DNA of 64,000 nt. Origin: Scylla paramamosain. Taxonomy: Eukaryota; Arthropoda; Malacostraca; Decapoda; Portunidae. The DNA is taken from assembly GCF_035594125.1 (NCBI RefSeq), contig NC_087190.1, positions 9,002,604 through 9,066,603 of the forward strand, written 5' to 3'. The position numbers and the translations under genes are program-made. The notes under the pieces were generated by a model that saw nothing but the letters and a program-made list of their open reading frames with translations, was not told where the DNA came from and made no database searches. This document shows, in pieces, positions 30,009-42,853 of this stretch. Position 1 is the first letter of the stretch; each line of letters opens with the position of its first letter.

Positions 30009-31749
30009 CTGAAATTACTTGTCAAAAGAAAAGGGGAAAATTAATTCTTGATTTTATTGTATCTTACTGGAACAGTACTGGCAAACAGTATTTGTAGTTT
30101 ACAGGAACTTGTGAACAACTTAACAGTATTAATTTCTAAAGAAATTTCTAGTTGATATCCATATTATGTACACTTGATAATAGCAGTACAGCACATAGAT
30201 TCTTCATATATCAAACTAATTTGGAAAGTCTGGATTGAAAAAAAAAAAAAAAAAGATACTTCCCAAATTTTCTCTGTATATCAGAAGAAAGTTTGTATAC
30301 CTGTGTACTATTGTATGTGCAATTAAGACAATACAGTACATACATATCAAATCATAACTTTAGATACAAATGGTGGAGGTTGCAATGCTGCTGCTCACTA
30401 CACATTACTGTTTGCAATTGCCAGCTGATCACACACCTGAATGCCTGCTGGCCAACCGAACCATGCACCGCATATTATTAAACTTTATTCAGTATACACT
30501 GACCAACAGTTCGAAAGGTCGACTGACTGGCAGCCAGGCAGGAGTATATTATCTCCTTCAGATGGTCAGCATGTAAACAAAAGGCACACTGAGAGCAGTG
30601 GGCAACTGCTATACACAGACTTTTTTTTATGATGAACTGAAAAGTTCACTGTATGCAGAAAAGAGCAGATATCAGAAGAAACCAGTATTTGATAGAGTAA
30701 ATTTGATATATTGAGGTTATATCCTGAATCAACAGCAATATGTTTTAATTACAACAGTAAAATACTGTAATCTCTCCAATATCCATCCTAGTTATTAGCC
30801 AAAGGCCCATCCAGAGAATGAATAGGGGTGCACATGACTGTAAAACACCCAGATAATGACTTACTGTCCGAATAGTGATCCTTACCCTCCAGATAGCAAC
30901 TCTTACTGTCACAATAGCCAATCGGACACTTGTCTGGATAATGACAAGTCTAGATACTGACAGTCTGGACATTGGAGAGATTGGCGTACTGCAGAAATGC
31001 GACTATTCAGCACTTGTGAGATTTTTTACCTTTAATAGCAATATAACTAAATAAATACTATAATCACACTTGACGTAGTATAACTTATATTTACTAGGGC
31101 ATTTTGAGGACTTTTTTTTTATGAATATTAAATTTCCTTTTCTATATGAACAGATCTTGAGTATATCAGACATCTACCTGACAATATACACAAGTACAAA
31201 AATATTTAATTACCTCTGTGGGAAATCACTTGAACTGAACCAAAGTATATGAAAATAAATTAACTGTTTCCAGTATCTGAAACATTCTTGGAAAAATAAG
31301 CAAGGTATTATTTAAACTGTATGTGTTTATGAGAGAAGCACAGAAGGAATGCATGGACTGAAATATATAAGGAATCTGATAACCAAGCTGAATAAAAAAA
31401 AAAAGTCATCCTTTTAGAGAAAGCACGACATCAGTAATAAGAAACATGGGAACCTGAATGCTAGCCTACTGCACATGGAAAAGTTATAAACATGAGAAAA
31501 TTCATAGTAGAAAGATTTTATTTAACACAAAATTAATAATGTATCAACAGCATGTCAAGTTAGGGCATGGACAACCTACATTTTCTTCATGTTCTCATGT
31601 AAAAGATGAACTAGATAAGAGGCTTCAAAATCAATATAAGATAAAAGGAGAAATTACCTGACCACATTTTTTAAACTAAAAATACATTAGACAAACTTGC
31701 TAAAATATTTTCACTAAACCACACTATACAACTTAATCAATTACTTGAC
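30009..31749. other. Unassigned AT-rich interior of the unclassified element
   Basis: AT-rich sequence with only short chance ORFs. Segments such as GAACAGTACTGGCAAACAGTA near 30,070 resemble the ACTGGCAA/TACAG words of the element left end. I see no protein domain. Confidence 0.4.
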
Positions 31750-31855
31750 ACTTCATCAAAGAGCATTCCTAAAAAAAATAATAAATATATAAATAAAAAT
31801 AATAATGAATCTAAGCATTTCACTACATCGCCAAGCATGGAGAGAACTTTACATT

Positions 31856-31890
<35 letters not shown>

Positions 31891-32115
31891 TACACCTCAT
31901 TAAAAGAGAATTCCAGAAAAAAAAATCATAATGAACCTAGGCATTTAACTATACATCATCATCACCATTATAATCATTACGTACACCAATAAAAAAGAGC
32001 ATTCCTGCAAAAAAAAAAAAAAAATTGAACCTAGATATTTAGTTATACATCACCAATCATGGAGAAAACTTGCATCATCATCATCATCATCACCACCATT
32101 ATAATCATCATTATA
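31750..32115 (+). repeat. Three imperfect ~115-bp units ending in (TCA)n
   Basis: Three tandem units, each with AGAGCATTCCT or a variant, an A-run, AATGAACCTAGGCATTTA or a variant, then (TCA)n/(CAT)n. The first unit holds a pure (TCA)n run at 31,856-31,890; the second and third end in CATCATCACCATTATAATC. No coding signal. Confidence 0.8.
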
Positions 32116-33031
32116 ATGCAGAATCCATGGGGTACATTATATTGAAGTTATAATAGGAGGCGAACAGCATAGCTAGGCCAGTGGTAAATGTGGCAATATG
32201 CTCAGTGACCATCAATTGACAGCATATATCTTGTTGTAGTAAACCTTGATTCCCCTGAAAGTATTAAAAATAAATAAATAAATAAATAAAAATAATGTAG
32301 CCACCTCTGGTAAGGACTTCATGACTTACCTCTAACATCTTCATCCCTTCCTCACCAATCAATGCTTGTGGCAGAACTGCAGTAGATATTTTATCTCCTC
32401 CACCTAAAGCCTCTCCCACAAAAGACCACAGGTAATAATAATGATAACAATTTTTATAGACCACAAGATACTTCTCTATCATAATTTTTATAACAAATAC
32501 CAACATATCCCCTTCCTGTTCATTAAGCATAAAGGAACCAATTAATAACTTTGTCAAAGGTAAAATGATAAGAAAACTACAATTATTTACACTGCTCCTG
32601 GTTGCAGTATTATACCTCCTTTGGTTACATATCATTACCCATTAAACTTACCAAAGCCTATATTAAACATGGTGTTTGGGGAAGGTCCTTCTCAAAATCA
32701 GGACTAGATGCAGTTGGCTGAAAAATGTTACAGCAAAAATAAATATACGTATATGAATATTTTCAAAATTAGGTAATAAATCACTCATGTAAAAGCACTA
32801 CAAACAGACAGCACATGACACATAAAAAGAGTATTACATATACAAAAAGACAGACATACATACATGACAGCCAGGCATGAAGACAGACAGGTACTTGATG
32901 AGACACAGTGGTGCAGATGAACAAATGAACATGAAGTCCACATCATGGGGTTAAATTTTTCATTTTCCAGAAATCAGCTGCCAAAGAACTGTAGTAATAT
33001 CATTGTTAAAGGTAAACTACATACTATTGTA
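32116..33031. other. Unassigned sequence
   Basis: AT-rich. A 123-codon minus-strand frame at 32,264-32,635 has a plausible amino acid mix (for example VLPQALIGEEGMKMLEVSHE), and its low-complexity end is an ATTT repeat artefact. I could not relate it to a known family; it may be a further remnant of the minus-strand protein. Confidence 0.35.
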
Positions 33032-34540
33032 CTAGAATATGTGGTTTATCAGTTCAGCTTGGTATTCACTTCTGTATGTAAAGGTAACTTTTAAGGAACT
33101 AACCTTGACACATATATACAAAAAATTTTCTTTTTCCTGTAGGTAAGACACAACAGCACAGGTCATGGCTGCCATTTCTCCATTACTATTATCAACAGAG
33201 CATCTAGCTTTTACAAGTTCCTGTCGAATTCTTACATTCTTAGTTGGTTTTTCTTCCATCCATTTCAGAATCTGTGCTTCCTTACTTGTGATGACAGAAT
33301 CAAATTTTTATCTTATATTAATACCAGTGAGCTCCCTAAAATGAACAAACATCCTTACTGGTTCAAATAAATAGGGCCATTCATTTTGTTAAATGAAGAA
33401 CATCCATTTTTTTTTTCTACAATATCTTTTCTTTGAGAAGAGTAAGTTTTTTCCATCAAATCCTCCACTTCATCACTAAGTTTTTGGTTGTATTTCTGCT
33501 TCAGTAAACCTTGCTTATTTTCTTTAGTTGTTTCTGATTCTCCATCTGGGTAATCACCTGGTATATCATTTATGCAGCCATATTTATCCCATAAGGGTTG
33601 GTCCAGCTTCCACAGCATCCTCCTCTTCTGTTACAAGGGAGTTCTTCTTTTTCAGTGAGTTACTCTTAGAATTTCTGTTTATTTTGTCAAACCTTGACTG
33701 CAATTGTTTCAGAAGGGAACTGTATCCAGTACCAACAAGAATCCCCTCAATTTCTTCTAGGAAAAAAATTTGTATATATCTTCATATCTTTTGTGCAATT
33801 ATTGCTAGTGCCATTTTGCCTGGCTTCTGGGAGATCTTGCAAATTTCATCAACTAGAATTCTCATCATCTCTCTTCTTGCTGATGTCTCAACCCATTTTG
33901 TAAACATCTTATTAGATTTTTTTTTTCTTTTTCTTCCATCTACCCAAACACTATTTACACCAAACTGTAACGTTGATGTTTCTCTGTATTGCTCTGAGGT
34001 TGAAGGTGGAGTAACAGTTTCAGATACTTTAGCATGGTCTGATATAGCATTTTCTTGTGATGTTTGAGATGGTGTGGCCTCTGAAACTTAAAGTAGATCT
34101 AAATAACATAGTGCGTTAAATTTTCCTGGACAAACACTATAGTCAAATCTCATACACTGCCGTATCCAGACGGCCTTTTATTGTTATTTAGGACTTCCAA
34201 GTTTTTCAAGTTTTGGAGCTTTTGAGTTCTAAGGTTTCATTATACCTGTTTATTTCATAATGTCTGTCAATAACAAGTTCATAAAATGTTAGTGTAGGTA
34301 ACATACACATTTGCTACAATATTTTATAAGATGATAAAGTAATTTATCTTTTACTGTGTATGTACCTTTTTTTCCAGTTACTAAGAAGCTTTCGCATCTG
34401 AATTTGCTTAAGTATGAGAAGATCAGAGGGCTGAACATATTTTAGGCCACCTCCTGTTTCAACACCTATTTTGATAAGGTGTTCACATGCTTCCTCCAGA
34501 AGTTGTGGAAGAAGATTTGGAAGAACACTCTGCCTTTTTG
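33032..34540 (-). pseudogene. Second part of the C2H2/SAM-like unknown protein (SAM-like and downstream region)
   Basis: Decayed minus-strand coding. Near 34,530-34,380: LLEEACEHLIKIGVETGGGL followed by LKQIQMRKLLSNW, which fits the helical pattern of a SAM-like domain. Then MFTKWVETSARREMMRILVD and KFHQKPGKMALAII-type text (33,910-33,800), WKLDQPLWDKYGCINDIPGD (33,610), and KPTKNVRIRQELVKARCSVD (33,255). I recall the same order (SAM-like, helical, then charged region) in large multi-copy uncharacterised protein families of fish and marine invertebrates. Whether this joins the C2H2 part as one protein or is a second gene is unclear. Frames are broken several times. Confidence 0.45.
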
Positions 34541-35471
34541 ATTTCCTTCATTACTCCACAGCTCTAATGACAGAAACACACAAAATGTGAAAAATCAAGA
34601 GATTTAAAATGACCCTATAAATTCCCTTGACTTTACTAGGATAGTACACCCACCCTGGTATATGCCCAAACCAAAATGTGGCAACCTTGGCCAACCAAGG
34701 AGTGCATCATGTGAGTGGGTAAGCAGATCTCATTGAATGCCCTCATATCTAACCTAAATACCCCTGAAGTACTATGATAATTAGTATATATCTGTTCCGT
34801 TATGAAATACTCATGTAGCTGTGCATTAAATGCACGATTTTGTAATATAAGGAAATTTGTCAAGCCTATCAGGGAAATTCCAAAGATTTGTTGTGAGATC
34901 TGTGTAAATATGGCCAATGTAATGTGGCAGGGTTGTTGTAGCGCCACTGGTAGCATGGGTGCATGTCAGTGCAAAATTTTGGCATCAGGAATGGGCATAA
35001 GCTGGTTTCAGCATTCATCTAGGCTCATAATCAATGTGTCTCGACGGCTTGTACTACACACGTCACTATCACTAGCATCGGCCTCATATCCACCACTGTC
35101 CTTGCGTACCAACAATTCAAGTTCATGTCTCAGTTTTTTGTGTGGAACTTTAGTGACAAGTTTCCAATTCAACTTGAACTTTCGTTGCCTTTTTGTAATC
35201 ATGTTCTACTATTCCACACATTTTTTCCTGCCTAGGGAAAAAAAATATAGGAATTTGCATTACTCCTAAAGATCCCTAAGGATTTTTTTTTTTTTCCAGT
35301 GAACAATACTATAATCCATAATAATCAGGTGTCCCTTAGGACTATTTTCTTTGACTTACCTAAGTTCTACCACAATGTTCTATGAAGATATAACATGTTT
35401 GAGTGGGATCAATAGTGATTTTCTTTTCTTGTAGCCATTAAGAGGTACGTAATTGATCAATTTTAAAGACT
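34541..35471. other. Unassigned, probably between the two minus-strand gene parts
   Basis: Two short minus-strand frames (34,636-34,956 and 35,008-35,202, the latter with KLRHELELLVRKDSGGYEAD) may be exon remnants. There is no known domain, and the plus-strand frame at 34,802-35,269 is their shadow. Confidence 0.35.
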
Positions 35472-38400
35472 CTATACACTGGACAGAAGTGGGTGCTGCA
35501 TTGTGCAATAATGTGTATACATGTAAGCTTTTTGAAAGTTGTGACTTGAATTACTGTACATTTGTGTACAACGATTCAATACAATAAGCTGAATTTCTCT
35601 TAATAGTAGGCCAGTTTCATATATACCTAATACAATATAGTGCTCCTTCTTATAATGGGTGCCCTTTATTACTACTTCCAAACTAACTTCTGCATTTTTT
35701 GCTATCTGACACATCTTCATGGCAGTCTGAATACTTTTTTTTTTTTTTTGTGTGTGTGTGTGTGTGTAGGAGGGACACTGGCCAAGGGCAACAAAAATCC
35801 ATTAGAATAAAAATGCCCACTGAAATGCCAGTCCCATAAAAGGGTCAAAGCACTAGTCAAAAACTGATGGATAAGTGTTTTGAAACCTCCCTCTTGAAGG
35901 AATTCAAGTCATAGGAAGGTGGAAATACAGAAGCAGGCAGGGAGTTCCAGAGTTTACCAGAGAAAGGGATGAATGACTGAGAATACTGGTTAACTTGCGT
36001 TAGAGAGATGGACAGAATAGGGGTGAGAGAAAGAAGAAAGTCTTGTGCAGTGAGGCTGTGGGAGGAGGGGAGGTATGCAGTTAGCAAGATCAGAAGAGCA
36101 GTTAACATGAAAATAGCGGTAGACGACAGCTAGAGATGCAACACTGCGGCAGTGAGAGAGAGGCTGAAGACAGTCGGTTAGAGGAGAGGAGTTGATGAGA
36201 TGAAAAGCTTTTGATTCCACCCTGTCTAAAATAGCAGTATGAGTGGAAACCCCTCCCCCCCAGACATGTGAAGCATACTCTATACATGGATGGATAAGGC
36301 CCTTGCACAGAGTTAGCAGCTGGGGGGGATGAAAAAAAAAAAAAAAACTGGTGGAGACGTCTCAGAATGCCTAACTTCATAGAAGCTGTTTTAGCTAGAG
36401 ATGAGATGTGAAGTTTCAGTTCAGATTATAATTAAAGGACAGACCAAGGATGTTCAGTGTAGAAGAGGTGGACAGTTGAGTGTCATTGAAGAAGAGGGGA
36501 TAGTTGTCTGGATGATAAACATCTGGGATTAAAGAAATGCCTTTTGGTACCTCTACTCTATTTTGAAAATAAGGTCTGGCCTACTTACAGGCTTGTAATA
36601 ACTGCTATTTTTCACTTAGTGTTTGGTATACATTCTTTAAATTCTGTGCACTTTTAACACAGCTTTTAAAGTAGCAATGCTTGCTTTCAAAGTGCAACGT
36701 CCACGAACGTATTAACGGACAAAACTGCAAAATGAGCTTTGGATAGTGCTTCAAAAAAGTGATGTTTGGGCTTTAGTTTCTCATTTGGGAAACATGATAG
36801 CCTGTCTTCCAGATATTCATCAGTGAGAACCACAAGATAAGCAGTGTCAGAGTCTTTAATTTTTGGGGCACATACTATTTCCACAATATCATGCAGTAAA
36901 AGGAACAACTGCCAAACTGGATCATCTTCATTCTTTATTATGTCAGATATGATAACAGGTAACGCGTATTAAGCACCAGTTTTGTGTAGCTTTGCCACCC
37001 AATCTATTGCCGATAACATTTCCCTGGCATGACTTTGAGGCAGCATCAGCACCAACATAATTAAACATGGTTATTCGTTGGTTCAGTCCTGCATATGTAA
37101 ACCAGCCTTTTACATTGATAAGATGCTTCAAATTCATGGCTACATCATAATCACCAACACCCAAGCATGGTGGAAAACCAGGTGCACAAACATGATAATA
37201 TTTCAAAACACAGAAAGCAGAATTAAATTTAATACCATTTACATTATTCAAAACACTGTGTTCATTGTCAAGATGCCTTATTGCTGCATTATAATTTAAT
37301 GTTGTTCTCTGTCTGCCAATACAAACAGGGTCACTCAGAAATTCTTTAAGGGTGATGGTACAATATCGATAGAAGTGTTCAACTGCACTGAAATTTTCAA
37401 TTAAGCCACCAATACCATGTGACCCCAAGTTATCTCCAGTAATACAATACAATGTTAGTGTTCCCTTTACAGTTTCATTACGTATCTTAATTCCATTGTT
37501 CTCAAGGTCCTATACATCTTCAACTAATTGACGAAATATTTGATCATATCCAAAATGTTTCAAGTCCACTTCTTTACACAGAACTAAGAGGGTATTATCC
37601 ACAATAGAGAGAAGGTGTGGACTAAAATTGCCGATTGTCAAATAAACCCCAAGAATTTTGTATTTTCTTACTTGATCCTAAGGGGCTGCATACTTCAAAA
37701 GCATCTTGATAAAGAATAAGCTGTAAAGAGTTAGGATGACTTTTAAATAGTTCATTATTCTGAAATACAAGGCCATCAGTAATATCACTGAAGCAACAGT
37801 CAACGAGTGCTTTTGCATGGTACTTTGATGTCGATGTGTATTCTCTGAGAACAGACTCATCCTTAAAAATACACTTTATTGTCTCAAGAATTGGAACATA
37901 CTGATAGGTGCACTCTTTGCTCTGATTGTTCCTCCCCAAATAATGACACTGGGGCTGAACGTAATTAAATTTCTCCTTCAAAAATGCATTGCGACTGTAA
38001 TTAGACTGTTACGTTTTGAAAATGAATCGGCTTCAATATCATTTTGAATTTCTTTAATTTTGGATTCAGGAATATCCAGCTGCTTTAATGAAGTGGTTAG
38101 TTTCTGCAAGCAATAAGCAAAGTGAGGGAATGTTTTGAATTTTTTTCAACAATGCATTGAATAACTGATGATGGTAATAAGTATTTAGTCAGTAATTTTA
38201 AATAAAACTGCAATTTTTCTTTTAAATAATTCATGATCTGTGGTTTCTATTTCTTCATCGCTGATCCCTTCCAAGTCATAAATGTCATTTCTTGTTGTAC
38301 TGGACACCTCCAAAGTCATCACAAAGGTCTGAATTTGATGAGCAGATCATTTCAGTTGGGAAGTCCTTAACTATTTCATTTCTGTGATGCCTACTTATAC

Positions 38401-38518
38401 TCGTATGTGATTTAAATGTGGTTGTCTTTGAGAACATTTTGGAGCACTGATTAAAGGGGCACTGAATCCTGGTGCCATCATCGATGTGCTGTCTCAAATG
38501 CTTTAATGAATCCTTCAT
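35472..38518 (-). pseudogene. C2H2 zinc-finger unknown protein of a multi-copy element family (decayed)
   Basis: Minus-strand pieces in collinear order: a C2H2-like finger (CPFNQCSKMF, then FKSHTSISRHH) at 38,518-38,285; a helical stretch with LDIPESKIKEIQNDIE near 38,060; FNYVQPQCHYLGRNNQSKEC and LQLILYQDAFEVCSPLGSSK (37,981-37,630); YCITGDNLGSHGIGGLIENF and VCAPGFPPCLG, then LGGKATQNWCLI (37,452-36,943); IVEIVCAPKIKDSDTAYLVV and LKPKHHF (36,908-36,687); and IVLGIYETGLLLREIQLIVL (35,720-35,472) beyond a LINE-2 insertion. I recall these motifs from abundant uncharacterised proteins in fish and invertebrate genomes. Function is unknown, but copy number implies a mobile element. At least six frame breaks. 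Confidence 0.6.
35746..36514 (-). mobile_element. LINE-2 3' fragment (copy 3)
   Basis: 5'-truncated minus-strand copy of LINE-2 starting in the RT C-terminus near 36,514 (LRRLHQFFF, SLTQVNQYSQSFIPFSGK, LPASVFPPSYDLNSFKREVS) and ending with GTAGGAGGGACACTGGCC. After that come (GT)n and a T-run at 35,735-35,767, the A-tail side. It splits the C2H2 pseudogene between its KPKHH and VVIKGTHY segments. Confidence 0.88.
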
Positions 38519-38625
38519 TCTATCACAAACTTGTTGGCACTACAGAATTTTACACTGTAATTTCAAATGGAGACTTAAGATCAACAATTTTTCATCACTT
38601 TTTGACGTACGTTTTTGGTGGTCTC

Positions 38626-38627
<2 letters not shown>

Positions 38628-38717
<90 letters not shown>
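38628..38717. repeat. (TA)n microsatellite
   Basis: A 90-bp pure TA run just upstream (in the minus-strand sense) of the C2H2 pseudogene. Confidence 0.95.
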
Positions 38718-38719
<2 letters not shown>

Positions 38720-39605
38720 CCTTTAGCCCTGTATATGATGAAAGTGTCCGTTTGCAACCCCCTAATGGGCATTTGATAATTCTTCTGTATTCATTTGAAT
38801 GCCGGATGGAACAGACTACCACTTAACCTAGGCAACCAACCTAAAACTAATGAAACTAACCACCATAACCAAACCAAACCAAATTAGCCTGACCTAACTA
38901 ACCTAACCTAGCCAAACCAGCATAATCTAACGTAGGTATACAATCAAACTAACCAAACTAAGAATGCAGGTGAAGCCCCATTAATTAATAATTTAGTTTA
39001 CCAGTGACTTCATGCATAAACAAAATTTGTATTAGGTAGGTTAAAAAAAATGAGTATACATCAGGCACAAATAAACACACTTAGTAATGACAAGGCTTAC
39101 AAACTGAGGTTAACCAACCATTGAATTGTCACTCACATGCGAGAGAGGAGACCAGGAATGTTGTTGAATGCAAGGTCCTTATGTCTCAGGGCCTTAGGAG
39201 GTAGGTAGATAGAATACTTTCTGGCTGTGCTCTTCGTGGTGTTTTTGTTGAAGCCATGTAGTTAAGCCTCAACAACGTCGACACAGCCTCTAGTGTCCCA
39301 GAAGTGCAGTAAGCAGGTAGTATCAGGTTTGATGAAGGTACAAGCCTGGGTCTTGCACAGTGTAGGATAAAGGTGTAGCTATTAGTCTCATAGTGGTGTT
39401 TGGCAGGCACCTGGTATTCATAAACAAAAAAAAAATTGACGGTTCAATAGTTGGACTTCTCGATGCGCATGTAACTACTCTTATGCTTTTATTATTCTTC
39501 TCATCATACTTCCTCAAAATTTCATACTACTAAATGTTTCAACAGAGATAACAAAATATATTTCTTAACTTGCATGTCTCCCCAGAGTAGAATATTCCAT
39601 CATCT
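38718..39605. other. Unassigned sequence with TTAGG-like stretch
   Basis: Contains CCTAACCTAGCC-type telomere-like text on the plus strand at 38,880-38,920 and weak minus-strand frames at 39,186-39,517 (AVSTLLRLNYMASTKT) that I cannot assign. It lies between the C2H2 pseudogene and the RTE-like LINE. Confidence 0.4.
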
Positions 39606-39618
39606 GGTTACTGAAGTT
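39606..39618 (+). repeat. Target-site duplication, left copy
   Basis: GGTTACTGAAGTT, identical to 42,841-42,853. The two copies bracket the RTE-like LINE exactly. Confidence 0.85.
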
Positions 39619-42600
39619 CTCACTTTTTTTCTCACCAGACGCAAGGTAGGCAATGCCTGTCAGTGTCCGGCCTCTACGAATCTTCTCCAAAGGTCTCTAT
39701 CCATGAAATCCTCATCTCTGGTTATTTCTTGTAGATTTCTTCCTCTTCGTTCAGCAGCTTCTTCAACTCCCTGCATCCATCGCTTCCTAGGTCGTCCCAC
39801 CGGCCTCCTGCCTAGAGGAACCCATTCCAGAAACTTCCTTGCGTATCTTGTATCTTCCATTCTTTGGACATGTCCATACCATCTCAATTTGTTCTTTTCA
39901 ATTATCTTCAGTACAGATGTTATCCCTAATCTCTCTCTGGTTTCTTCATTTCTAATTCTATCAAGTCTGGTCACACCTCGGATCATTCTCAGAACTCTCA
40001 TTTCTGCTGCTTGTATTTGTGAAGATGTTCTTGTTGTCAGTGTCCAAGTTTCTGACCCATATAGAAGTACTGGTCTTAGTATTGTTGTAAATATTATGGT
40101 TTTAGCTTTTGTTGGAATATTCTTATCTTTAAGTATGGGATACAATGCACTGACATTTGCACTGTACTTCTGTATTCTATTTAAAATTTCTATATTCTGT
40201 CTGTTTTCCTCGTCGAAAAAGTACTCCCAGATAACAAAATTTGTCGGTCTGCTTCAGTTTAACGTTTTCTATGTAAATATTACATTCCTCCTTTATTCTG
40301 CCAACTTTCATTATTTCTGTTTTTTGTTTGTTCATTCTCATTCCTTCCCTATTTAAGACATCATTCCATCTTGTCATGGTCTCTTGAAGATCTTGTTGGC
40401 TTCCTGTCACGACAGCGACATCGTCTGCATAGGCCAGCGTGATCTCTTTATCCTCCCTTACACACACTTCCTTCAGGCATCTGTCCATGTATATAATGAA
40501 TAGCAAAGGAGAGAGCACTCCCCCTTGTCTCACTCCTGTCTTAATGCTAAACCATTAACTCTCCAGCTCTCTGTTCTTGACTCTGCTCTCCGTGTTCTTA
40601 TATATACTCTTAATTACTCGTATCAGTTAAGAGTTTATGCCGTAGTCTTGATGTTTTAAGACTCTCCACAAGCAATCTCTTCTAATTCTATCAAAGGCTT
40701 TTTCCAGATCTATAAAAGCCACATATTTATCAATGCTCCACTCCCAATTCTTCTCCATTATCATCTTTAAAGTGAACACTAGATCTGTCGTGCTCCTATT
40801 GGGCCTGAAACCATACTGCCATATTCCTAGTTTCTCCTCGACACAGGTTCTTAATCTTTTCTCAACTATTCTTTCATACAATTTTCCAACATGAGATAAC
40901 AGGGATATACCTTTATAATTTGCACAATCAGTTTTACTGCCTTTCTTATATATTGGACATACTATTGCTTTGTGCCAGTCATGGGGCACTTTCTCCTCTT
41001 TCCACGCATTACTGAAAATGTACCTCATCCACTCTACACATTCTTCCCCAGCAGCTTTAAATAGCTCTATAGGGAGCTCGTCGTCCCCTGGGGTTTTGCC
41101 ACTTCTCATCTTCTTTAGTGCCTCCTTCACTTCCTCTGTACTGATCTCATTTGGGTTCTCTCCTTGTTCCTCCTGTATATCTAGATTCCGCTCTTCATCC
41201 ACTTCCACATCCTCCACATTTAGAAGTTCTTGGAAGTATTCTCTCCATCTTTCTTCAATCTCCTGTGGTTTTGTTAGTAGTTCTCCTGTTTTGTTCATTA
41301 TTGCATATGTTGATTCGTTATTTCCTTTCCTATAGTTCCTAGCCATGCTATACAGTAATTTTCTTGTTCCTTCTACGTCTCTCTCTAGATCTTGACCAAT
41401 CTTGATCCACATGTCCTCCTTGGCTGCTCTTTTGGTTGCTTCTGCACTGTTTCGTTTATCTACGTAATCTTCTCTATCTTCAATGTTTCTTGTTTTCATC
41501 CATTTTCTGAAAGATCTTGTTTTTTCTTTGACTGCTTCCTTAACATCATAAGTCCACCATGCAGTACTTTTCTTTTTGGTTCCATATTTGATTTTAATAC
41601 CAACTGTCTCCTCAGCTGCCCCATACACAGTGTTCTTGAATTTATTCCATTGTTCTTCTATGTTCATTTCTTCCAATTCCAGTTCGGTTGGTTTTCGTAA
41701 TGTTACCAGTTGCCGCAGTGCTTGCTTCTTCTCTTCGTCCTTGAGGTTTTCCAGTTTGAATCTCTTTTGCTTTTTCTTGATTTTTTCCTTTGGTTTTACA
41801 ATTTTCAATTTAGCCACCACCAACCTGTGGTCAGAGTCTAAGGACACAGATGGTATGGTCCTAACATCTTTAAATATGTTTTTCTTGTTGGTGAGAAACA
41901 GGTCAATCATTGAACCTCTCAGTATATCCTTGTTATGCTGCATTCCACCGATACCATGTCCATTTATGGCTCTCCTGATGTTTATAATAAGTATTCATAA
42001 TGGACATGTTATTCATCACACAATAATCTATTATTCTTTCTCCCTCCTGGTTCCTTTCGCCAATGCTAAACTCTCCGATGACGTGCTCTACTCCATCTCT
42101 ATTCTGCCCGACATGTCCATTCATGTCTCCCATGACAATGACATTCTCGTGATGTCTTATTGTTTCTGTCATTTCTTGTAGAGTTTCATAAAACTGCTCT
42201 TTCTCCCTCAGACTTCTGCCCTGTTGTGGAGCATATGTTTGGATAATGCTAATTTTTGTCTGTTCTATAGTTAACGTTATACCCATCACTCTCTCATTTC
42301 TGCAGTCCATACTGTCCATCCTTTCTGCCATCAGTGGTGACATCATTATAGCAACCCCATGTCTTCCATCCTCATTACCACTATATATGATCTTATAATT
42401 TTCATGTAATGTTTTTTCTCCTTTCCCATTGATTCTAGTTTCACATAATCCAACGATTTCCAGCTTTCTTTCCTTCATCATCTCTATTATTTCCTCTTCT
42501 TTATCCTTGAATGTTGCCAAGTTTATCGTTGCAATCTTTATTGTCTTTTGTTTCCTATTTTCATGTCCAGTTCCATTCCGGTTCGTTACCCTTTGGTCAG

Positions 42601-42840
42601 TCCGATTCCGAGGCACGTTCTGCGTTTCTTGAGCAAAATCTGTAACACCAGTGGCTTGCTAGGCCTATCCTGGCTCTTCGGAACTGTTAATTAGTCCTTT
42701 CCTGCTGCTTATTGCCCCCAACTGGTTACAGGGAATCTCCTACTAGTCCCCGGGCAAGCCTGCAGGTTAGGGTAAGCCGCGACACTTCTTCAAAGTTACA
42801 CAGTTCCTTGTTCATGTGGAGTAGGCCCATGAACCGTCGC
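39619..42840 (-). mobile_element. Full-length RTE-like non-LTR retrotransposon
   Basis: A 3,222-bp minus-strand element bounded by a perfect 13-bp direct repeat, as expected of target-primed reverse transcription. The 5' end (minus) starts GCGACGGTTCATGGGCC. A leader of about 220 bp precedes the ORF, and the 3' end is short after the ORF (GGTGAGAAAAAAAGTGAG). One ORF codes for endonuclease then RT, the RTE/BovB-type layout. Preservation suggests a recent insertion compared with surrounding elements. Clade assignment is by motif style and could be a related clade. Confidence 0.87.
39640..42616 (-). pseudogene. RTE-like endonuclease-reverse transcriptase (2 frameshifts, 2 stops)
   Basis: Minus strand from about 42,616. 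The endonuclease has VGLCETRINGKG, IIQTYAPQQG, VIVMGDMNGHVGQN and, after a frameshift near 41,938, DSDHRLVVAKL. The RT has MRSGKTPGDDELPIELFKA, IYKKGSKTDCANYKGISLLS, YGFRPNRSTTDLVF, VAFIDLEKAFDRI, two in-frame stops (40,629-40,627 and near 40,560), RQGGVLSPLLFIIYMD and LAYADDVAVVTGS (active-site YADD). After a second frameshift near 40,220 comes the C-terminus LLYGSETWTL, RWYGHVQRM and GRRPVGRPRKRWMQGVEEA. Catalytic residues in both domains are retained. In insects and crabs such endonuclease halves are often mis-annotated as craniofacial development protein 2. Confidence 0.9.
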
Positions 42841-42853
42841 GGTTACTGAAGTT
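42841..42853 (+). repeat. Target-site duplication, right copy
   Basis: GGTTACTGAAGTT, the partner of 39,606-39,618. Confidence 0.85.

Noticed and set aside
33528..34067. 179-codon plus-strand ORF
   Set aside because: It overlaps minus-strand frames that continue the C2H2/SAM-like protein order. The plus frame has poly-Phe from T-runs and no motif.
39574..40356. 260-codon plus-strand ORF resembling a membrane protein
   Set aside because: It is antisense to the RTE-like RT, which has clear motifs; the hydrophobic appearance is a reverse-frame artefact.
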